This document shows, one piece after another, positions 1 through 6,209 of a stretch of DNA of 64,000 bases. Position 1 is the first letter of the stretch. Every line of letters starts with the position of its first letter. Source of the stretch: Halieaceae bacterium UBA5044 (GTDB lineage: Bacteria; Pseudomonadota; Gammaproteobacteria; Pseudomonadales; Halieaceae); contig DIBU01000013.1 of NCBI GenBank assembly GCA_002416125.1, forward strand, positions 1 to 64,000, in the 5' to 3' direction. Below the pieces are notes generated by a model. It saw only the letters and a program-made list of their open reading frames with translations. It was not told the origin of the DNA and ran no database searches. A program made the position numbers and the translations under genes.

Positions 1-974
1 GTCATGGGTTGTTCAGAGCATCCCTAAGTACTCAGCAAAGTGCGGGGGGATGGTTTCATGTTCGTTTTCCTGCACGTCCAGTGATTAGTATCGGCCAATG
101 GACGACAACAGATCCAGAACTTGGTGGGCCACAAGCCTACGTGCGCAAAGATGTTTCCGGTCATGAAGCGGGTCACATGTGGCACAACCGTGTTAACCCG
201 AATTACACAGCAATACGAGCCACGCCGACGGGAAAGGCATTTTCGGAGGCCGTCGCCGACACGGTTCGAGCATTTCAGACCAATGATTATGTACAGTATA
301 ACAGTGGTCCCACTAGACACCTTAATCCCTCTACCAGCTTAACGTGGGGTAGCGACAGAGTTGTCACCGAAAGCACTTTCTATAATGACTCTCGAATAAT
401 AAGCAATCTTTTTATTGACATTCGTGAAGACATGCTTCCGGCAAAAGCTGAGAGTCTGTTTGTATATATTGCATCCCAAGCTAATCAGGCATTGGTTGAT
501 GACGGCGGGTTTACTGTTGCCGACTTACGGAAAGCGTTCATCAATTGTGTGAACGGGCAATGCGGCTTAACGTCCTCACAGAGGAGCCAAGTTTGCTCCA
601 GATGGACAGCTAACCAGTTCCCTGGTGCTATTTGTCCTCCTCCTCCCCCTCCAAAACCAGCGTGGATTTCGGCCGTTAATACAGGGAACTGTGGGTGGGG
701 ATATTCTCCAGCTCAGGGGTATTTTTATGGGTCAATGTACTATTTTAATTGGAGTGATGTCGTAGGCGAGACCTATTGGCAGTTCTGTAATAGTAGCGCC
801 CCCTTTGGTCCCTACACCTGCACCCATACTTATGGCGCAAACAGGACAACCACCCTGCCGAATCAGTCGGTTGTTTTGGGGACATGGTATGCTGCAGTTC
901 AAGCCTGTAACAGCGGTGGTTGTGGCGACCTCACGGGCACTGGATTCCATAGCACCCCTAACTGCTCATTCTAG
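1..974 (+). CDS. HExxH zinc-peptidase-like secreted protein, 5' truncated
   Basis: The frame is open to the left edge of the window, so the N-terminus is probably missing; the TTG at 9 is only the first possible start. Counting from it, HEAGH lies at residues 52-56 and is followed by a Glu in an ExxxD context (residues 80-84), the ligand pattern of gluzincin zinc peptidases. After the catalytic-like part there is a run of prolines (about residue 212) and then a roughly 100-residue Cys- and aromatic-rich tail that looks like a separate extracellular module. I do not recognise the family. Base composition is clearly more AT-rich than every gene to its right, which suggests horizontal transfer. 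Function as a protease is inferred from the motif only. Confidence 0.6.
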   Translation, partial: HGLFRASLSTQQSAGGWFHVRFPARPVISIGQWTTTDPELGGPQAYVRKDVSGHEAGHMWHNRVNPNYTAIRATPTGKAFSEAVADTVRAFQTNDYVQYNSGPTRHLNPSTSLTWGSDRVVTESTFYNDSRIISNLFIDIREDMLPAKAESLFVYIASQANQALVDDGGFTVADLRKAFINCVNGQCGLTSSQRSQVCSRWTANQFPGAICPPPPPPKPAWISAVNTGNCGWGYSPAQGYFYGSMYYFNWSDVVGETYWQFCNSSAPFGPYTCTHTYGANRTTTLPNQSVVLGTWYAAVQACNSGGCGDLTGTGFHSTPNCSF

Positions 975-993
975 GAATTCGACAGACGAATTC
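974..993. repeat. Perfect 7-bp inverted repeat just after the HExxH gene
   Basis: GAATTCG and CGAATTC are separated by five bases, directly behind the stop codon at 972-974. A short TTTT follows at about 1000. It could be a weak terminator for the plus-strand gene. The local sequence also carries EcoRI and BamHI sites side by side, like a polylinker, but nothing else suggests vector. Confidence 0.35.
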
Positions 994-1144
994 GGATCCT
1001 TTTATCGCGGTCCGATTCGTCTTGCCATCCATGCTAATCTGTATATCGCTGTCCTTGGGCGGGCTAATGGGTGCCGTGCCGGTGAACCGACAGTGCTAGT
1101 CGGTGGATTGGTCGGAGACGAGCCTACTTTATGGCATAAGTAAT

Positions 1145-1183
1145 GTCAAAAATTTGCAACCGGCGGCGCAGCGCTGCACCGCC
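1145..1183 (-). terminator. Possible intrinsic terminator of the large secreted protein gene
   Basis: The GC-rich inverted repeat at 1162-1183 (GGCGG and CCGCC arms enclosing the palindrome GCAGCGCTGC) lies just downstream of the minus-strand stop at 1196. In minus-strand orientation it is followed after about ten bases by ATTTTT. The gap before the T-run makes it a weak candidate. Confidence 0.4.
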
Positions 1184-1195
1184 TGGGTAGGGCGC

Positions 1196-3268
1196 CTACG
1201 GCGTTACTGTGTGCCGCCAAAGCAGCTCGTAGGGGACAGGCAGCCCCATGTTCGACCCAGCCTCGATCAGTTCTGACCAGGTCTTCGAGCCGCGCATGAC
1301 GGTAGCACTGGACCCTCCTGTACCCAGTGCCGGCAGGTGCACACCGGCATAGACCCGTGTTGCGAGGTAATCGTCACTGTTGACACCGCTGGCACCCGCC
1401 GTGGCGCTGAAGAGGTTGTTCACCCGCACGCTGCGCATGGCGTTGAGCATCTGCTGCACCCGTTGCAGGTAGGCTTCCTGGGTTGCCTTGCTGCCGTCGC
1501 GGGTATCAATGGCTGCCGCGCCATTGACGTGGCTCCGAATGACCGTGTCCATTGCCTGTCCGAGACGTTCACCAAAGGCGCTTCGACTATTGTGGGAACT
1601 GCTGTCGGCCTCTGCGAGCGTGACTACGAGGCCGTAGAACTCGTAGGGCTGCACAGTGTTGAACGTGTAGGGAAAGCGTTGTCGGAACTGGTCGCTGTCC
1701 GGCGCATAGGGAACACCCCCTGTCGACATAAAGCCGGTGTTGCCCAGGGTCACCATCGGCGCAGAAAGGACAACCACGCCGGTACCGTAGCCCTGGGGTG
1801 CGAGGCTGCCGCGAAAACTCCAGACCACAAGGTACGGCTCATCGCCGTCGGTCTCCGTTACCGCCCAGCCCTCGATGCTGTCCAGGGACATCGCAACGTT
1901 TTGCAGTGGCGTCGGAGCCGGCGTATCGCTGGCTGCACTGCCTTCCTCGGCCGCCTCGCTGGCTTCGGTGTAGCCCGGCATGCTATCCCAGCTCCAGGGG
2001 ACAGGGGGCGGCGCCGGCTCCGCCTCATCGGCCTGTATCGCCGGTAGTACCGTGGTCAGCGGGGCATCTGCCTGCACCAACGCGTAGGCACCCACATACA
2101 GAACCCCCGGCGCGACGGGCGCCTCCCCGGCGTCGCTCAGCCGCGGACCGCCCTGAAGGCCTACCAGGAAACGATGGGATAGATTGCCGTCGGCTCCCGT
2201 AACCTGGAGCCTCAGTGTCTTGGGCGCGGCGTCTTCGGTCAGTCGAAATGCGACAATGAAGCGATCACTTTTCCCCGGATCGATAGGCGTGCCGTATTTT
2301 TCCGCGCGCTCTGCGTGCAGCACGAGACGTGGCTCGTGCCATTCACCCCTGGTGTCGACAATGCGGGTTTCCCGGAAGCTGCCGCGGGAAAATTTCTGTG
2401 CGCGCTCAGCCCGGTTGCGTACAGTCATGCTGACCAGTGCCCAGCGCTCACTACCCTGGGCCGCTTTGCGCCCGACACGCGCCGGGTCATCGGTGACCTC
2501 GGAGCGGTCGATACGGATATCGAACGAGGGTCCTGGAAGGAACTGCCCTGGGCCCACTTCGATGTCTTCACGGACCACTTCGGGGTGTCCTTCCTGAAAG
2601 GCTGGCGGTAGTGGCTCAATCTGGCCGGAGAGTGGAAAACTGAGCTCACTGTTGCCTTGCCTCACCAGCAACTGGCTCATGCGCAGGCGTTTCGGCACAA
2701 GCACCGCGGTATACAGCAGTAGAGGCGAGTTCGGCCGCAACAGGGTTTCCTTGAGCTGGTGATCAGCCGCCGCTGCAGCGGCGGTGAAACGTGCGGTGCG
2801 AATCTCCATGGGTGCAGTGCGTTCATGCACCAGTCCCTGTTCGTCGATCACCAGGAATTCCAGCGTGCTGTCGCGGAACCGTATCTCCTCGGTGCCGGCA
2901 TTCTCAACCGTGAAGAAGATCACCAGCATTTTTTCATCCGCGTTGGCGCCACCGCTCCTGGTCGCGACATGATCCGTCCAGCCCAGGGCGTATTGCGCCC
3001 GTGTCAGCGTGAATTGCAGTCGCTTGGTTCCATCGAGCGCGTAGGGTGTGTTGAACTGCAATGGCGTACTGGCCGCTGCGTCACCGGGCGCGGGGGCAGG
3101 GCTCGCCTGGGGCGCCTCGGGTTGGGCCACAAGGTCAGGTGCCAGTAGCAGGCACCATAGGCCGAAGAGGAAAAGCAGCGCACAGAGTCCACTTTGCCAT
3201 TCGCCCGCAACGCGGCGTGGCCTGCGGATAGGGTCCGGATACGTGCCCGGGGCACAGGGTTTCGACAT
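1196..3268 (-). CDS. Large exported protein of unknown function
   Basis: A 690-residue protein. A long basic N-terminus is followed by a hydrophobic stretch at about residues 27-48 (LCALLFLFGLWCLLLAP) ending near VAQ-PEA, a signal peptide or anchor, then a Pro/Ala-rich linker. Two beta-rich segments (about 70-215 and 235-365) each contain wording like LVIFFTVENAGTEEIRF and ALVSMTVRNRAERAQKF, the style of DUF4352-like immunoglobulin-fold domains found in cell-envelope proteins. The last 230 residues are a different, unrecognised domain. It is transcribed divergently from the tandem small membrane proteins, across an intergenic palindrome. I cannot assign a function; envelope or periplasmic location is inferred from the signal sequence. 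Confidence 0.7.
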   Translation of the reverse strand: MSKPCAPGTYPDPIRRPRRVAGEWQSGLCALLFLFGLWCLLLAPDLVAQPEAPQASPAPAPGDAAASTPLQFNTPYALDGTKRLQFTLTRAQYALGWTDHVATRSGGANADEKMLVIFFTVENAGTEEIRFRDSTLEFLVIDEQGLVHERTAPMEIRTARFTAAAAAADHQLKETLLRPNSPLLLYTAVLVPKRLRMSQLLVRQGNSELSFPLSGQIEPLPPAFQEGHPEVVREDIEVGPGQFLPGPSFDIRIDRSEVTDDPARVGRKAAQGSERWALVSMTVRNRAERAQKFSRGSFRETRIVDTRGEWHEPRLVLHAERAEKYGTPIDPGKSDRFIVAFRLTEDAAPKTLRLQVTGADGNLSHRFLVGLQGGPRLSDAGEAPVAPGVLYVGAYALVQADAPLTTVLPAIQADEAEPAPPPVPWSWDSMPGYTEASEAAEEGSAASDTPAPTPLQNVAMSLDSIEGWAVTETDGDEPYLVVWSFRGSLAPQGYGTGVVVLSAPMVTLGNTGFMSTGGVPYAPDSDQFRQRFPYTFNTVQPYEFYGLVVTLAEADSSSHNSRSAFGERLGQAMDTVIRSHVNGAAAIDTRDGSKATQEAYLQRVQQMLNAMRSVRVNNLFSATAGASGVNSDDYLATRVYAGVHLPALGTGGSSATVMRGSKTWSELIEAGSNMGLPVPYELLWRHTVTP

Positions 3269-3322
3269 GGTTCTCCGCCTTCACGTGAGGTTTCTGTAGC
3301 TATAACGGATTGCGTGCAAATA

Positions 3323-3351
3323 TTCCGCCAGCGGGATTTTTGCTGGCGGAA
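3323..3351. promoter_or_regulatory. Perfect 10-bp inverted repeat in a divergent promoter region
   Basis: TTCCGCCAGC (3323-3332) and GCTGGCGGAA (3342-3351) flank a 9-base spacer containing five Ts. It sits between the divergent genes starting at 3268 and 3434, so it may be a shared operator. A transcribed hairpin is the alternative. Confidence 0.45.
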
Positions 3352-3433
3352 GTGTGCCGTGTATTGCGTTAGGCGACGTAAGCTGCAAAGAAAGCCCCGA
3401 CGATCATGCTGCGTCAGCCGAGGGATACCCATC

Positions 3434-3961
3434 GTGAGAGTGATTAAACAGTCCAGCGCCGAGCTCGAGATGACCCATATGCCGATCGACTGGCTGGTAG
3501 GCCTTGGCGGCGTCGTGGCGATTCTGGGCATTACGTTTCTGCGCGCCCTGTTCGAGGGTGCCTTGAGCGGAATCATCATGAGCAGCCTGTTGCTGGCTGC
3601 TCTGGGATGGATCCTGATGACGCAGATTCTGCGCCAGGTCGTATTCCATGCCGATCGGCGTGCGGGCACGCTCCGCATTCGCTCCCGAGCGATGTTCGGG
3701 GATCAGGTGGCCGAATATCCGTTGCCCGCGCTGAAGCAGCTGGAGGTGGAAACGCAGCACAATCGACGGCACAGTCTGCCTGAGTATCGACTGCTCCTGG
3801 TGCTTGCGCAGGGTGACACGCTGTCCCGAGTACCGCTGGACCTGTTCCGTCCGGACCCGCTGGATCTGCTGTACGCCGTGAGCACCCTGAATAGCTGGCT
3901 TGATCCGTCTGAATCTGTGCCGGAGCAACCCGGCTCGGGTGTGGAGGGCGCGTTGACATGA
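3434..3961 (+). CDS. Small membrane protein with PH-like cytoplasmic tail (first of a tandem pair)
   Basis: A 175-residue protein. I chose GTG 3434 because a GAGGGA Shine-Dalgarno-like element lies 9-10 bases upstream; GTG 3440 and ATG 3470 are also possible. Two hydrophobic segments (about residues 18-33 and 41-60) are followed by a beta-rich tail with YPLPAL, RVPLDLF and LNSWL motifs. The next gene shows the same order (FPLQSL, RVPL, INAWL), so the two look like a diverged tandem duplication. The layout, two membrane helices then a small beta domain, resembles bacterial PH-like (bPH) membrane proteins, but I cannot place it in a named family. The stop overlaps the next start (ATGA). Confidence 0.65.
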   Translation: MRVIKQSSAELEMTHMPIDWLVGLGGVVAILGITFLRALFEGALSGIIMSSLLLAALGWILMTQILRQVVFHADRRAGTLRIRSRAMFGDQVAEYPLPALKQLEVETQHNRRHSLPEYRLLLVLAQGDTLSRVPLDLFRPDPLDLLYAVSTLNSWLDPSESVPEQPGSGVEGALT

Positions 3962-4443
3962 AAGCCCTGGAGAACACCTCTGAAACGCTGGAGCTGGTGC
4001 TGGAACTGCCACGCATGTTTCTCTGGCTTATGCTGGGCCCGGTTGTCGGTATCGGCGGCCTCATCGCGTTCGCCGAGTTGTTGGGTGGCGAGTTCCTGCA
4101 GGGAATTGCCTGGGGGCTGACCCTCGCGCTGCTCGCCAGTATGGGCCACTTCTTTCTCACCCGCAGCACCCGGCTGCGACTTGAGGCAGGGCCGGGGCGG
4201 GTATTGATCCGCCGCGTCTCCAGTCTCGAAGTCAAAACCTTCGAGTTCCCGCTGCAGAGCCTTGACAGTGCAGAAGTGACTGATCGCTACCTGCGGTTGG
4301 TGTTCTCCATCACGAGCCCGGCCACGCGTGTGCCGCTGGTGGGGTGGGCAGTATCCGGGGGCGATGCAGGTTATCTGGCGGACACCATCAACGCGTGGCT
4401 GAAAATCTGGCGCGATGGCGAGATGAACAACAAGACGGCATGA
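3958..4443 (+). CDS. Small membrane protein with PH-like tail (second of the pair)
   Basis: A 161-residue protein starting at the ATG that overlaps the upstream stop, hence translationally coupled. Two transmembrane helices (about residues 18-38 and 45-67) precede a soluble tail. The tail aligns by pattern with the tail of the upstream protein: a basic beta strand, FPLQSL, RVPL, then a final helix containing INAWLKIW. Pairing of two such proteins suggests a heteromeric membrane complex, but this is inference. No catalytic motif is visible. The coiled-coil exported protein follows immediately in the same direction, so all three probably form one transcription unit. Confidence 0.65.
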   Translation: MKALENTSETLELVLELPRMFLWLMLGPVVGIGGLIAFAELLGGEFLQGIAWGLTLALLASMGHFFLTRSTRLRLEAGPGRVLIRRVSSLEVKTFEFPLQSLDSAEVTDRYLRLVFSITSPATRVPLVGWAVSGGDAGYLADTINAWLKIWRDGEMNNKTA

Positions 4444-4457
4444 CCGGAGAGAACACG

Positions 4458-5489
4458 ATGAGATACCTGCAACGTTCAAGCTTGAAAACCCCGATCTTTG
4501 CCGCGCTGCTGAGCAGCGCGCTCATGCTGACGGTGACGACGCTGGCCGTCACGCTGACCACCGCGCTGCCGGCGGTCGGCGTTCGAGCCGATACCGGCCT
4601 TGACGAACGCCAGTTGAAGGAACTGCGTCGCGATGCGCAGCGAGAACGCCGGGCGCTGCGCAAAGCGCGCAATCAGCAGCTCAACGACGCGGTGACGACC
4701 TTGCGTCTGGAAGTGGGCGATATGGCGTCGCATTACCAGGAGCGCGTCAGGGCGGTGGACACGGAGTTCGACCTGGAGCGCGTTCGGCTGGAAGCTGCGA
4801 CAGAGAGCGAAGTGGCCGCCCTGGAAGCCGCGTTACAGAAGCGGCTGGCGGGCACGCTCACAGCGGTCTCAGAGGCGGAGCTACTCAACCGGTTGAGTGC
4901 CATGGAGGAGGCGACCGCAGCGCATCAGGATGCGGTGTTTGCTGCGCGCAAGAGCGGTGCCATGCGCGTGCATGAGGCGCAGCTGGCGGCGGAAGAGCGC
5001 AAGGATGCGCTGCTGTCCGAGCGCGATCAGCGGGTGCTCAACCGTGCGAAGGCGCTTGGGCTGATGCAGATGCCACAACCGATAATCGCGAGCCCCATCG
5101 GCGGTGAGCTGACGCGGACTGAACTGCAGTGGAATGAACGCGAACAGCGCGAGGTAGAGCGATTGCATGAGCGGCATCTGGGGCTGTTGGGCGACTATCT
5201 TCATGGCGCCAAGCTGCGAGCATGGGAACGCAGGAACCTGGATGAGGACTTTGCGCTGGAATGGCAGGAGCGCAGCGAACTGCAGGCCCTGGAGTCACAA
5301 CAGCGCATGCTGAACCCCGGATTGCTGCAGGCCGGCGCCGCCGCTGACCCGGTGCGCCAGGAGGCCGTGCGGCAGATGACGGAGGCGGCCGAGCAGCAGC
5401 GCCAGATCAAAATTCGCTACGATCAGTTGCGCCGTGAGCGGGACATTCTGCGCAGAGAAGAAAAGCGACGCTTAACTACATCCGAGTAA
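4458..5489 (+). CDS. Exported coiled-coil protein of unknown function
   Basis: A 343-residue protein. ATG 4458 is preferred over ATG 4440 because GGAGAG (4445-4450) is correctly spaced from it. A basic n-region, a long hydrophobic stretch (about residues 12-38) and GVRADTG form a signal peptide with a likely cleavage site near residue 45. The rest is almost entirely charged alpha-helix rich in Arg, Glu, Leu, Ala and Gln (for example LKELRRDAQRERRALRKARN), a long coiled coil. It lies 14 bases after the second small membrane protein and ends 91 bases before the ECF sigma factor. A periplasmic structural or sensing role is possible but not shown. Confidence 0.65.
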   Translation: MRYLQRSSLKTPIFAALLSSALMLTVTTLAVTLTTALPAVGVRADTGLDERQLKELRRDAQRERRALRKARNQQLNDAVTTLRLEVGDMASHYQERVRAVDTEFDLERVRLEAATESEVAALEAALQKRLAGTLTAVSEAELLNRLSAMEEATAAHQDAVFAARKSGAMRVHEAQLAAEERKDALLSERDQRVLNRAKALGLMQMPQPIIASPIGGELTRTELQWNEREQREVERLHERHLGLLGDYLHGAKLRAWERRNLDEDFALEWQERSELQALESQQRMLNPGLLQAGAAADPVRQEAVRQMTEAAEQQRQIKIRYDQLRRERDILRREEKRRLTTSE

Positions 5490-5515
5490 CGCCGTCGCTC
5501 CCGTGACGCGGTCAC

Positions 5516-5543
5516 TTGTGGCGGCGTGACGAGCGGGTATAAT
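5516..5543 (+). promoter_or_regulatory. Sigma-70-type promoter ahead of the ECF sigma factor
   Basis: TTGTGG (5516-5521), a 16-base spacer and a perfect TATAAT (5538-5543) lie 37 bases upstream of the GTG start at 5581. This suggests the sigma/kinase pair has its own housekeeping promoter apart from the upstream genes. Confidence 0.6.
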
Positions 5544-5580
5544 CCTCGACACCGCGAGGGCGATCGGGGATGGCAATGCA

Positions 5581-6105
5581 GTGACAACACAAGCGTTGGT
5601 AGAAGGCCGGCTGGACGCGCTGTACAGCGGTCTGCGGCTGGCAGCGCACCGTCAGCTCCGGCGCTACCGTCCCGGTGCGACGCTGAATACCACCGCACTG
5701 GTGCATGAGGCCTGGATTCGTCTGAGCGCCGATGACGCACACGCCGCCTTGCCCAGAGATGAATTTCTGAAGCTGGCCTCCACCGCGATGCGTCAGCTTA
5801 TCGTTGACTACGCCCGTCGTCGCGGCGCGGTGAAACGAGGCGGCGGTGCCGTGCCACTGGAGCTCGACCCGGATTCCCACGGCGATGGCCTGGCGACGTC
5901 CGTCGTTGACGTTATCGCAATCGATTCTGCAATGCGCGAGCTCGGCAAGCTGGATCCAGCCCTGGAGACACTCGCCGAGTGCCGCCTGTTCGCGGGGATG
6001 ACCATGCAGGAAGCCGCCACGGTGTTGCAGCGCCCCATGCGCTCACTGGAGCGCGACTGGTCACGGGCCCGCGCCTACCTCATGGATGCATTGAATCCGG
6101 CCTGA
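5581..6105 (+). CDS. ECF RNA polymerase sigma factor, ECF43-like
   Basis: A 174-residue sigma factor of the ECF type that is paired with kinases. The region-2 helix reads LNTTALVHEAWIRL (from residue 35), then LASTAMRQLIVDYARRR binds the -10 element. The region-4 part contains MTMQEAATVLQRPMRSLERDWSRARAYL. The acidic cluster that most ECF factors carry in region 2.2 is absent; Thr37 and Thr38 stand there instead. In the ECF43 group, region-2.2 threonine phosphorylation by a partner kinase activates the sigma factor (the EcfP/PknT pair of Vibrio parahaemolyticus). No anti-sigma gene is present; the next gene is a Ser/Thr kinase, which fits. The start is GTG. Confidence 0.85.
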   Translation: MTTQALVEGRLDALYSGLRLAAHRQLRRYRPGATLNTTALVHEAWIRLSADDAHAALPRDEFLKLASTAMRQLIVDYARRRGAVKRGGGAVPLELDPDSHGDGLATSVVDVIAIDSAMRELGKLDPALETLAECRLFAGMTMQEAATVLQRPMRSLERDWSRARAYLMDALNPA

Positions 6106-6209
6106 CTTCTACGGCTCTCCGAGCTCTCAGGCTACGGTGCGATGTTTGCTATCGCCCGCAACGATCTTGTTGAGCTAGGATAAGGCGTCACCACGTCAGG
6201 AGATCACGG

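Noticed and set aside
974..1000. EcoRI-BamHI-like polylinker sequence suggesting vector contamination
   Set aside because: Only two adjacent six-base sites are present with no further vector sequence, and both flanks read as natural DNA. It remains worth a check if the assembly is in doubt.
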